DNA of 64,000 bases from Aquabacter sp040755535 (lineage in GTDB: Bacteria; Pseudomonadota; Alphaproteobacteria; Rhizobiales; Xanthobacteraceae): positions 113,782-177,781 of the forward strand of contig JBFMAV010000001.1 in the NCBI GenBank assembly GCA_040755535.1. Direction: 5' to 3'. Each line of letters opens with the position of its first letter. Positions within the stretch are counted from its first letter, which is position 1. The position numbers were made by a program, and so were the translations under genes. The notes beneath the pieces were generated by a model. That model searched no databases, had not been told where the DNA came from, and saw only the letters and a program-made list of their open reading frames with translations. Shown here in pieces: positions 28,735-36,693 of the stretch.

Positions 28735-29654
28735 TGACCCCGCCGATCCGGGCGAGCCGGGAACTGTCGCGCCCGCCGGTGCGCGTCTCGTTCGAGTTCT
28801 TTCCGCCCAAGACCGAGGAGATGGAGCGCACGCTCTGGTCCTCGATCGATCGGCTGGCGCCGCTCGGCCCGAGCTTTGTCTCCGTCACTTATGGCGCAGG
28901 CGGGTCCACGCGCGAGCGCACCCATGCGACGGTCGAGAAGATCGCCCGCGAGACCCGTCTTTCGCCTGCTGCGCATCTCACTTGCGTTGCCGCGAGCCGC
29001 GCGGAAATCGACGAGGTGGTCCGGGAATATGCCCAGGCGGGCGTCCGGCATATCGTGGCCTTGCGGGGAGATCCGGTCACCGGCGTCGGAACCCCCTACA
29101 TCCCTCATCCGCAAGGCTATGCCCACGCTTGCGACCTTGTGGAGGGGATTCGCGCCATCGGTGACTTCGAGGTGTCGGTTTCCGCCTATCCCGAAAAGCA
29201 TCCCGAGAGCCCGAGCCTTGATGCCGACATCGATCACCTGAAACGCAAGGTGGATGCCGGGGCGACACGCGCCATCACCCAGTTCTTCTTCGAGAACGAC
29301 GTTTATCTGCGGTATCTGGACAAGGTGCGCGCCGCCGGCATCGACATCCCGATCGTTCCGGGCATCCTGCCCGTGACCAATTTCAAGCAGGCCTCCAATT
29401 TCGCCGCGCGTACCGGTGCCAGCGTGCCGGATTGGCTGCTGCGCCGGTTCGAGGGGCTGGATGACGACCCGGAAACCCGCAAGCTCATCGCCGCCGCCGT
29501 CGCCGCCGAGCAGGTGACCGACCTGGTGGATCGCGGCGTGGAGGATATCCACTTCTACACCCTGAACCGGGCCGATCTCGTCTATGCGATCTGCCATTTG
29601 CTGGGCCTGCGGCCCGGCATGAGCGACACCCCCGCGCAACGTCTCGCGGGTTAA
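28734..29654 (+). CDS. metF: 5,10-methylenetetrahydrofolate reductase
   Basis: A 306-residue flavin-dependent TIM-barrel enzyme. It reduces methylene-THF to methyl-THF, the methyl donor for MetH. The N-terminus VSFEFFPPKTEEM holds the catalytic Glu. VTYGAGGSTRERT and HLTCV are family motifs, and IVALRGDP and FFFEND line the FAD and folate sites. It overlaps the sahR stop by 1 nt and lies 54 nt before the chosen metH start, consistent with a sahR-metF-metH operon. Confidence 0.96.
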   Translation: MTPPIRASRELSRPPVRVSFEFFPPKTEEMERTLWSSIDRLAPLGPSFVSVTYGAGGSTRERTHATVEKIARETRLSPAAHLTCVAASRAEIDEVVREYAQAGVRHIVALRGDPVTGVGTPYIPHPQGYAHACDLVEGIRAIGDFEVSVSAYPEKHPESPSLDADIDHLKRKVDAGATRAITQFFFENDVYLRYLDKVRAAGIDIPIVPGILPVTNFKQASNFAARTGASVPDWLLRRFEGLDDDPETRKLIAAAVAAEQVTDLVDRGVEDIHFYTLNRADLVYAICHLLGLRPGMSDTPAQRLAG

Positions 29655-29708
29655 TTGCGACAGAATGACGGGGCCCGCGTGCCCGCTGCGGCCAGAAACG
29701 AGCGTTCC

Positions 29709-32700
29709 ATGACGACCGAGACCGATACCTTCGCCGCCCTCTCCGCCGCCGCGCGTGCGCGCATCCTGGTGCTGGACGGCGCCATGGGCACCATGATCCA
29801 GGGCCTGAAGCTGGATGAGGCCGGCTATCGCGGCTCGCGGTTCGCCGACTGGTCGCAGGACGTCAAAGGCAATAACGACCTTCTGAACCTGACCCAGCCG
29901 GACGCGGTGCGCGACATCCACCTGGAATATTTCCTGTCTGGCGCGGACATCGTCGAAACCAACACCTTCTCGTCCACCACCATCTCCCAGGCCGACTATG
30001 GCATGGAGGCGCTGGCCTATGAGCTGAACGTGGAGGGCGCGCGCCTCGCCAAGGAGGCGGCGCGCCTCGCGGAGCAGACGGACGGGCGGCCGCGCTTCGT
30101 TGCGGGCGCCATCGGCCCCACCAACCGCACGGCGTCCATCTCCCCCGATGTGAACGATCCCGGCTACCGCGCGGTCACCTTCGACCAATTGGCGGAGGCC
30201 TACGGCGAGCAGGCGCGAGGGCTGCTGGATGGCGGCTCGGACATGCTGCTCATCGAGACCATCTTCGACACGCTGAACGCCAAGGCGGCGGTGTTCGCCA
30301 TCGAGGGGCTGTTCGAGGAACGGGGAATCCGCGTGCCGGTGATGATCTCCGGCACCATCACCGATCTGTCCGGCCGCACCCTGTCCGGCCAGACGCCCAG
30401 CGCCTTCTGGTTTGCGCTGCGCCACGCGCAGCCCTTCTCCATCGGCCTCAATTGCGCGCTCGGCGCCAAGGAGATGCGCGCGCACATCGCGGAGATCGGC
30501 CGTGTGGCCGATACGCTGGTCTGCGCCTATCCCAATGCCGGCCTGCCCAATGAATTCGGCATGTATGACGAGAGCCCCGAGGCCATGGGAGCCTTGGTGG
30601 GCGAGTTCGCCGCCTCCGGGCTGGTCAATATCGTCGGCGGCTGCTGCGGCACCACGCCGGCCCATATCCGCGCCATTGCCGAGGCGGTCGCGCCCCACAA
30701 GCCGCGCGCCATCCCGGACCTGCCGCCGCGGCTGCGCCTGTCGGGCCTCGAACCGTTCGAGCTGACGCCCGAAATCCCCTTCGTGAATGTCGGCGAGCGC
30801 ACCAACGTCACCGGCTCGGCCAAGTTCCGCAAGCTCATCACCAATGGCGACTTCCCCGCCGCGCTCGCGGTCGCCCGCGAGCAGGTGGAGAGCGGCGCGC
30901 AGGTGATCGACGTGAACATGGACGAGGGCCTGCTGGATTCGCAGGCCGCCATGGTCTCGTTCCTCAACCTCGTCGCCGCCGAGCCCGACATCGCCCGCGT
31001 GCCGGTGATGGTGGACAGTTCCAAGTGGGACATCATCGAAGCCGGCCTGAAGTGCATTCAGGGCAAGGGCATCGTGAATTCCATCTCCATGAAGGAGGGG
31101 GAGGACAATTTCCGGGCGCAGGCGCGCCTCCTTCGCCGCTACGGCGCGGCCGTCGTGGTGATGGCGTTCGACGAGCAGGGGCAGGCGGACACGTTCGAGC
31201 GCAAGACCGAGATCTGCGCGCGCGCCTACCGCATCCTGACGCAGGACGTGGGCTTCCCGCCCGAGGACATCATCTTCGATCCCAACATCTTCGCGGTGGC
31301 CACCGGCATTGAAGAGCATTCGGAATACGGCGTGTTCTTCATCGAGGCGACCCGCTGGATCCGCCAGAACCTGCGGCACGCCCATATTTCCGGTGGCGTT
31401 TCGAACCTGTCCTTCTCGTTCCGGGGGAACGAGCCGGTGCGCGAGGCCATGCACGCCGTGTTCCTCTACCACGCCATCCAGGCGGGCATGGACATGGGCA
31501 TCGTCAATGCCGGCCAACTGGCGGTCTACGAGAATATCGCGCCCGATCTGCGGGACGCGTGCGAAGACGTGGTGCTTAACCGCCGCGCCGATGCCACCGA
31601 ACGCCTTCTGGCGCTGGCGGAGACCTTCCGCGGCGCCGGCAAGGAGAAGAAGGAGGCCGATCTCACCTGGCGCACCTGGCCGGTGGAGAAGCGGCTGGAA
31701 CATGCCTTGGTAAACGGCATGACCGAGTTCGTGGAAGCGGACACCGAAGAGGCGCGCCAAGGCGCCGAGCGGCCGCTCCATGTCATCGAAGGCCCGCTCA
31801 TGGCGGGCATGAATGTGGTGGGCGACCTGTTCGGCGCCGGCAAGATGTTCCTGCCGCAGGTGGTGAAGTCGGCCCGCGTCATGAAGCAGGCGGTCGCCTA
31901 TCTCATGCCCTATATGGAGGCGGAGAAGGCCGCCAACGGCGGCAGCGAGCGTTCGGCCGCCGGCAAGATCCTGATGGCGACCGTGAAGGGCGATGTCCAC
32001 GATATCGGCAAGAACATCGTCGGCGTCGTGCTCCAGTGCAACAATTACGAGGTCATCGATCTCGGTGTGATGGTGCCCACCCAGAAGATCCTGGAAGTGG
32101 CGCGCAAGGAGCAGGTGGATGTGATCGGCCTGTCCGGCCTCATCACGCCCTCCCTGGACGAAATGGTGGGCGTTGCCTCCGAGATGGAGCGGGAAGGCTT
32201 CGACGTGCCGCTCTTGATCGGCGGCGCGACCACCTCGCGCGTCCATACGGCGGTGAAGATCGCGCCGCGCTATGAGCGGGGCCAGGCGGTCTATGTCACC
32301 GATGCGAGCCGCGCGGTGGGCGTCGTCTCCAGCCTCCTCAATCCGGCGACGCGCGCCAGCTACACGTCCGACCTGCGCAGCGAATATGCCAAGCTCGCGG
32401 ACGCTCATGCGCGGGCGGACGAAGCCAAGCAGCGCGTGCCGCTCGCGAAAGCCCGCGAGAACGCGCTGAAGCTGGATTTCACGCGCGCCGCGCCGCGCCC
32501 GACCTTCCTCGGCACCAAGGTCTTCGAGGCCTATGACCTGGCGGACCTCGTGCCCTTCATCGACTGGACGCCCTTCTTCCAGTCCTGGGAACTGGCGGGC
32601 CGTTATCCCGCCATTCTGGAGGACGAGACCGTCGGACCCGCCGCGCGCGCCCTGTTTACCGATGCGCAGGCGATGCTCACGCGCATTGTCGAAGAGAAAT

Positions 32701-33431
32701 GGCTCACCGCCCGTGCCGTCATCGGCTTCTGGCCGGCCAATGCGGAAGGCGACGACATCATCCTGTTCCGGGACGACACGCGCAAAACCCCGCTCGCGAC
32801 GCTCCACACGCTGCGCCAGCAATTGGCGCGGCGCGAAGGGCGGGCCAATATCGCGCTCGCCGATTTCGTGGCGCCGGTCGCGTCCGGCGTGGCGGACTAT
32901 GTGGGCGGCTTCGCCGTGACGGCCGGCATTGGCGAAGAAGAGCGCTCCGCCGCCTTCAAGGCCGCCAATGACGATTATTCCGCCATCCTGCTCAAAGCCC
33001 TCGCGGATCGTTTGGCCGAGGCCTTCGCCGAGCGCATGCACCAGCGTGTGCGCACGGAATTCTGGGCCTATGCCCCCGACGAGGGTTTGTCCAATTTCGA
33101 CCTGATCGCGGAACGCTATCAGGGCATCCGCCCCGCGCCCGGCTATCCCGCGCAGCCCGACCATACCGAGAAGGCGACGCTCTTCACGCTGCTGGATGCC
33201 ACCCGCCGCATCGGCCTGACCTTGACCGAAAGCTTCGCCATGTGGCCCGGCGCGGCGGTCTCAGGGCTCTATTTCGCCCATCCCGAGAGCGCCTATTTCG
33301 GCGTCGGCCGCATCGAGCGGGATCAGGTGGCGGACTATGCCGCCCGCAAGGGCTGGAGCCTGGAGGAGGCCGAGCGGTGGCTCGCCCCCACGCTCAATTA
33401 CGACCCCGCCCGCCGCTCGGCGGCGGAGTGA
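29709..33431 (+). CDS. metH: Cobalamin-dependent methionine synthase
   Basis: A full-length 1240-residue MetH with all four modules. The homocysteine/zinc domain (about 1-330) has VGGCCGTTPAH. The pterin-binding methyl-THF domain (about 350-620) has GERTNVTGSAKFRK. The cobalamin cap and B12 domain (about 650-890) contains DVHDIGKNIVGVV, where His764 is the lower cobalt ligand. The SAM-dependent reactivation domain runs from about 910 to 1240. It makes methionine from homocysteine and methyl-THF supplied by MetF. ATG 29709 (MTTETDTF) is preferred over TTG 29655, which directly abuts the metF stop. It is convergent with tctA. Confidence 0.97.
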   Translation: MTTETDTFAALSAAARARILVLDGAMGTMIQGLKLDEAGYRGSRFADWSQDVKGNNDLLNLTQPDAVRDIHLEYFLSGADIVETNTFSSTTISQADYGMEALAYELNVEGARLAKEAARLAEQTDGRPRFVAGAIGPTNRTASISPDVNDPGYRAVTFDQLAEAYGEQARGLLDGGSDMLLIETIFDTLNAKAAVFAIEGLFEERGIRVPVMISGTITDLSGRTLSGQTPSAFWFALRHAQPFSIGLNCALGAKEMRAHIAEIGRVADTLVCAYPNAGLPNEFGMYDESPEAMGALVGEFAASGLVNIVGGCCGTTPAHIRAIAEAVAPHKPRAIPDLPPRLRLSGLEPFELTPEIPFVNVGERTNVTGSAKFRKLITNGDFPAALAVAREQVESGAQVIDVNMDEGLLDSQAAMVSFLNLVAAEPDIARVPVMVDSSKWDIIEAGLKCIQGKGIVNSISMKEGEDNFRAQARLLRRYGAAVVVMAFDEQGQADTFERKTEICARAYRILTQDVGFPPEDIIFDPNIFAVATGIEEHSEYGVFFIEATRWIRQNLRHAHISGGVSNLSFSFRGNEPVREAMHAVFLYHAIQAGMDMGIVNAGQLAVYENIAPDLRDACEDVVLNRRADATERLLALAETFRGAGKEKKEADLTWRTWPVEKRLEHALVNGMTEFVEADTEEARQGAERPLHVIEGPLMAGMNVVGDLFGAGKMFLPQVVKSARVMKQAVAYLMPYMEAEKAANGGSERSAAGKILMATVKGDVHDIGKNIVGVVLQCNNYEVIDLGVMVPTQKILEVARKEQVDVIGLSGLITPSLDEMVGVASEMEREGFDVPLLIGGATTSRVHTAVKIAPRYERGQAVYVTDASRAVGVVSSLLNPATRASYTSDLRSEYAKLADAHARADEAKQRVPLAKARENALKLDFTRAAPRPTFLGTKVFEAYDLADLVPFIDWTPFFQSWELAGRYPAILEDETVGPAARALFTDAQAMLTRIVEEKWLTARAVIGFWPANAEGDDIILFRDDTRKTPLATLHTLRQQLARREGRANIALADFVAPVASGVADYVGGFAVTAGIGEEERSAAFKAANDDYSAILLKALADRLAEAFAERMHQRVRTEFWAYAPDEGLSNFDLIAERYQGIRPAPGYPAQPDHTEKATLFTLLDATRRIGLTLTESFAMWPGAAVSGLYFAHPESAYFGVGRIERDQVADYAARKGWSLEEAERWLAPTLNYDPARRSAAE

Positions 33432-33436
33432 GATCA

Positions 33437-33469
33437 GACATCTGCGCCGCCGCCGGCGGCGCGGATGTC
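33437..33469. terminator. Bidirectional hairpin between metH and tctA
   Basis: A 15-bp stem (33437-33451 with 33455-33469, one G-T wobble) and 3-nt loop fill the 36-bp gap between the convergent metH and tctA genes and overlap the tctA stop. There is no U-tract on either strand, so termination may need Rho. Confidence 0.5.
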
Positions 33470-34967
33470 AGTCCTCCTCGGCGCGGAAGCGGCTGAGGCC
33501 CTTCAGCACGAAGGGGGCGATCAGCGCCAGGACCGCGATGCCGAGCAGCGTCGCCGAAATGGGGCTCTGCACCAGGACCAGGGGATCGCCGAGGCTGATG
33601 GACAGGGCCCGGCGCAATTGCGCCTCGGCCACTGGCCCGAGGATGATGCCCACCACCACGGGCGCGATGGGATAGTCGAAGCGGCGCATCAGATAGCCCA
33701 GGATGCCGAACACGGTCAGCATGCCGAGCTCCACCACCGAGGGCTTGGCGGCGATCGTCCCCATGGTGGCGAACACCAGGATGCCGGCATAGAGCCAGGG
33801 CTGGGGAATGGAGAGCAGCCGCACCCAGAGCCCGACCAGCGGCAGGTTCAGAACGAGCAGCATCAGATTGGCGATATAGAGCGAGGCGATCAGGCCCCAG
33901 ACCAGTTGCGGATGGTCCGCGAACAGAAGCGGGCCGGGATTGAGGCCATATTGCTGGAAACCCGCGAGCAGCATGGCGGCGGTGGCGGAGGTCGGCAGGC
34001 CGAGGGTCAGGAGGGGCACCAATGTCCCGGCTGCCGAAGCATTGTTGGCCGCTTCCGGTCCCGCGACACCCTCGATGGCGCCATGGCCGAATTCCTCGGG
34101 GTGTTTGCTGAGCCGGCGCTCGATGGAATAGGACAGGAAGGTCGGGATCTCGGCGCCACCCGCCGGCAGCGCCCCGATGGGAAAGCCCAGAAAGGTGCCG
34201 CGCAGCCAGGGCTTCCAGGAGCGTCGCCAGTCGTCGAGGCTCATCCAAAGCGAGCCGCGCACCGCTTCCACCTGTTCCGGCGCGTGATTGCGGCGCGAGG
34301 CGACGAACAGGGCCTCGCCCACGGCGAACAGGCCCACCGCGAGGGTGGTGATCTCCACGCCATCCAGCAGTTCGGGCATTCCGAATCCGAGCCGCGCCTG
34401 CCCGGTGAGCTTGTCGATGCCCACAAGGCCGAGCGCCAGCCCGATGAACAGGCTGGTGAGGCCGCGCACCGCCGAATCCCCGAACGTCGCCGAAACGGTG
34501 ACGAAGGCGACGCACATCAGCGCGAAATAATCCTCCGGACCGAACTGGACCGCGATATCCACCAGCGTCGGCGCGAGAAAAGTGAGGCCCAGGGTTGCGA
34601 TGGTGCCCGCGACGAAGGAGCCGATGGCCGAGGTGGCCAGTGCCGGTCCGCCCCGCCCGGCCTTCGCCATACGATTGCCTTCGAGCGCCGTGGCCATGGA
34701 GGCGCTCTCGCCGGGCGTGTTGATGAGGATCGCGGTCGTCGATCCTCCATACATCCCGCCATAATAGATACCGGCGAACATGATCAGCGAACCCGCCGGG
34801 TCCAGCTTGTAGGTGACGGGCAAAAGGAGCGCCACGGTGAGCGCCGGGCCGATGCCCGGCAGCACGCCGACCGCGGTGCCGAGCAGCACGCCGATCAAGG
34901 CGAACAGCAGATTGTGCGGGGCGACGGCGATGGAAAGTCCGTGGACCAGTTGGAGAAGGGTATCCAT
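33468..34967 (-). CDS. tctA: Tripartite tricarboxylate transporter permease TctA
   Basis: A 499-residue very hydrophobic protein with about a dozen transmembrane helices. TctA signatures include GVLPGIGPALTVALLLPVTY, YYGGMYGGSTTAILINTPGE and TLGLPTSATAAMLLAG. It is the large channel subunit of the TTT family, which takes up citrate or other carboxylates with a cation gradient. Its start lies 9 nt after the tctB stop, so it is the last gene of a tctC-tctB-tctA operon. Substrate cannot be read from sequence. Confidence 0.95.
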   Translation of the reverse strand: MDTLLQLVHGLSIAVAPHNLLFALIGVLLGTAVGVLPGIGPALTVALLLPVTYKLDPAGSLIMFAGIYYGGMYGGSTTAILINTPGESASMATALEGNRMAKAGRGGPALATSAIGSFVAGTIATLGLTFLAPTLVDIAVQFGPEDYFALMCVAFVTVSATFGDSAVRGLTSLFIGLALGLVGIDKLTGQARLGFGMPELLDGVEITTLAVGLFAVGEALFVASRRNHAPEQVEAVRGSLWMSLDDWRRSWKPWLRGTFLGFPIGALPAGGAEIPTFLSYSIERRLSKHPEEFGHGAIEGVAGPEAANNASAAGTLVPLLTLGLPTSATAAMLLAGFQQYGLNPGPLLFADHPQLVWGLIASLYIANLMLLVLNLPLVGLWVRLLSIPQPWLYAGILVFATMGTIAAKPSVVELGMLTVFGILGYLMRRFDYPIAPVVVGIILGPVAEAQLRRALSISLGDPLVLVQSPISATLLGIAVLALIAPFVLKGLSRFRAEED

Positions 34968-34976
34968 GGCCGCTCC

Positions 34977-35447
34977 TCAGATCAGCCGCTCAAGCGGACC
35001 CATGGGCAGCGAGAGGGTCAGCAGCTTGGCGAAGACCAGATAGGCGCCCACGCCGATGGCGAGGCCGATGCCAAAATCCACCGCAAGGGCGCGCCGCCCG
35101 AAGGCCCGCGCGGTGGCGGCGAACAGAATGGCAGTCGCCAGAATGAAGCCGCCGCCGAGCGCGATGATGGCGATGAGGGCCGCAAGCCCGCCCACGATCA
35201 GCACGATCGGCCCCATCTCACCGGCTTCGCGGTGGGGCATGGTGCCCTTCCAGGCGGTCACGAAATTCGCAACCGCCAGCAGGCCGAGGCCGGCCGCGAT
35301 GACCTTGGGGGCCGCATCCGGCCCGAGCCCATAGGGCGATCCGGCGACGAGTCCGGTTGCGTCCCACCAGATGATGCCGGCGATGACGGCGAGACCGGCC
35401 GCGATGGCGACACCCGCCATGTCCGGCCGCTTGGCCTTCGGGTTCAT
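34977..35447 (-). CDS. tctB: Tripartite tricarboxylate transporter TctB-family subunit
   Basis: A 156-residue membrane protein with four predicted helices (MAGVAIAAGLAVIAGIIWW, the VIAAGLGLLAVANFV region, IVLIVGGLAALIAIIALG with FILATAILFAATARAFG, and DFGIGLAIGVGAYLVFAKLL), the TctB layout. It is the small permease subunit that partners TctA. It sits between tctC (28-bp gap) and tctA (9-bp gap) on the same strand. Confidence 0.9.
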   Translation of the reverse strand: MNPKAKRPDMAGVAIAAGLAVIAGIIWWDATGLVAGSPYGLGPDAAPKVIAAGLGLLAVANFVTAWKGTMPHREAGEMGPIVLIVGGLAALIAIIALGGGFILATAILFAATARAFGRRALAVDFGIGLAIGVGAYLVFAKLLTLSLPMGPLERLI

Positions 35448-35475
35448 GCAGCCTCCTGAGGAGTGCGGGACAGGG

Positions 35476-36483
35476 TCAGGGCTTCACGAGGCCGATGGAC
35501 TTCAGGATCTCGGTGGTCTGGACGTTCTCCCGCTTCAGGAAGTCCGCGAACGCATCCCCCGTGAGGAGCGCGCCATCCCAGCCCTTCTGCTTGAGGACAT
35601 CCGCCCAGGCCGGCGAATTGGCCATCTTTTCCACCAGAGTGGTCAAGGCGGCGCGCTGCTCCGCGGTGATGCCGGGAGGGGCCATGATGCCGCGCCAGTT
35701 GGTGATGGCGAGCGGGATGCCCGCTTCCGTCAGGCTCGGCGCGTCCACGCCCGCGACCCGGCTCTTGGCGGTCACCGCGAGAACGCGCAATTTGCCGGCC
35801 TTCACCTGGCTCTCGAATTCCCCATAGCCGGAAATGCCAGCCGTGACCTTGCCGCCGAGCACGGCGGCCAATGCTTCGCCGCCGCCGGCAAACGGAATGT
35901 AATTGATCTTGGAGGGGTCCGCGCCCGCGGCCTGCGCGAACAGGCCGGCGGCGATATGATCGACGCCACCGGCAGACCCGCCCGCCCAAGTGACCTTGGC
36001 AGGGTTGGCCTTGATGGCTTCAACGAGGTCCCCGATCGTCTTGAGCGGCGAATTGGCGGGGACTGCGATCGCCTCGGTCTCTTCCGTCAGTCGGGCGATG
36101 GGAGTCACCTGGTCGAGCGAAACGGGCGCCTTGTTGGTGAGGATCGCGCCCACCATCACATAGCCCATGACCATGAGCTGGTTGCCGTCGCCCTTATTGG
36201 CATTGGCCATTTGCGCAAGGCCGATCGTGCCGCCGGCGCCCGGGACATTGACCACCTGCACGCTGCGCGCGAGGCCCGTCGTGACGATGGCCTGCTGCAT
36301 GGCACGGGCGGTCTGGTCCCAGCCTCCGCCCGGCGCGGCCGGCGCCATGATCTTCAGATCAGACATCTGAGCGGCGGCCGGCAGGACGCTCGACGGCGCG
36401 GCCAGCAGCGCCATTCCAAGAGCGGCGATCAAGCGGCAATCAATGCGCGGCGTGCGCAGCATGCGCGACAACAGACGGGACAT
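35476..36483 (-). CDS. tctC: Tripartite tricarboxylate transporter solute-binding protein TctC
   Basis: A 335-residue periplasmic binding protein. The signal peptide (about 1-38) ends LPAAAQ. The Bug/TctC fold shows MAPAAPGGGWDQTARAMQ, VVNVPGAGGTIGLAQMAN, VTWAGGSAGGVDHIAAGLFA and FAGGGEALAAVLGG. It delivers a carboxylated ligand to TctA-TctB. ATG 36483 (MSRLLSRML) starts a good signal peptide; a 28-codon upstream extension is unlikely. First gene of the operon, with two spaced 16-bp repeats 47 and 101 bp upstream that may bind an activator. Confidence 0.93.
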   Translation of the reverse strand: MSRLLSRMLRTPRIDCRLIAALGMALLAAPSSVLPAAAQMSDLKIMAPAAPGGGWDQTARAMQQAIVTTGLARSVQVVNVPGAGGTIGLAQMANANKGDGNQLMVMGYVMVGAILTNKAPVSLDQVTPIARLTEETEAIAVPANSPLKTIGDLVEAIKANPAKVTWAGGSAGGVDHIAAGLFAQAAGADPSKINYIPFAGGGEALAAVLGGKVTAGISGYGEFESQVKAGKLRVLAVTAKSRVAGVDAPSLTEAGIPLAITNWRGIMAPPGITAEQRAALTTLVEKMANSPAWADVLKQKGWDGALLTGDAFADFLKRENVQTTEILKSIGLVKP

Positions 36484-36529
36484 GTGCTTCTTCCTCGGGC
36501 GAGCGGCCGTGCGCGACCACTTATTGACG

Positions 36530-36545
36530 GCCAGCTTTGCATGGC
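36530..36545. promoter_or_regulatory. tctC upstream repeat, proximal copy
   Basis: On the minus strand this reads GCCATGCAAAGCTGGC, with GCCA/TGGC ends forming a short inverted repeat. It matches the distal copy (36584-36599) at 14 of 16 positions and begins 47 bp upstream of the tctC start, a plausible place for regulator binding. Confidence 0.45.
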
Positions 36546-36583
36546 GCGTGTCAGTAAAGGAAAGCACGAAAGCGGCAGGTTCC

Positions 36584-36599
36584 GCCAGTTTTGCACGGC
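36584..36599. promoter_or_regulatory. tctC upstream repeat, distal copy
   Basis: On the minus strand this reads GCCGTGCAAAACTGGC. It lies 54 bp from the proximal copy, close to five DNA turns, so a regulator could occupy both sites on the same face of the helix. Confidence 0.45.
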
Positions 36600-36658
36600 T
36601 TTTCGCTTGCCCTAGGGGAATGAAGACTGTCCCGGTCTATTCTCCATTGAGATTTAAA

Positions 36659-36684
36659 CCGGCTCCCGGTCGCGTCGGAGCCGG
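36659..36684 (-). terminator. Probable guaB terminator
   Basis: An 8-bp stem (CCGGCTCC 36659-36666 with GGAGCCGG 36677-36684) begins 9 bp after the guaB stop. On the minus strand it is followed by TTTAAATCT, a modest T-rich tail. Confidence 0.55.
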
Positions 36685-36693
36685 CTTTCCCGA

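Noticed and set aside
28404..33164. A 1586-codon open frame on the minus strand
   Set aside because: It lies antisense to sahR, metF and metH, which have full family motifs. Its composition (His/Arg/Gly/Asp-rich) is what high-G+C codon bias produces on the opposite strand.
33465..35459. A 664-codon plus-strand open frame
   Set aside because: It covers tctA and tctB on the opposite strand and shows only low-complexity Gln/Arg/His/Glu-rich sequence.
33431..36369. An exact 14-bp direct repeat (33431-33444 and 36356-36369) flanking tctB and tctA
   Set aside because: Several exact 14-bp matches are expected by chance in 64 kb, and the second copy is part of the tctC signal-peptide coding sequence. 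Not taken as a sign of insertion.
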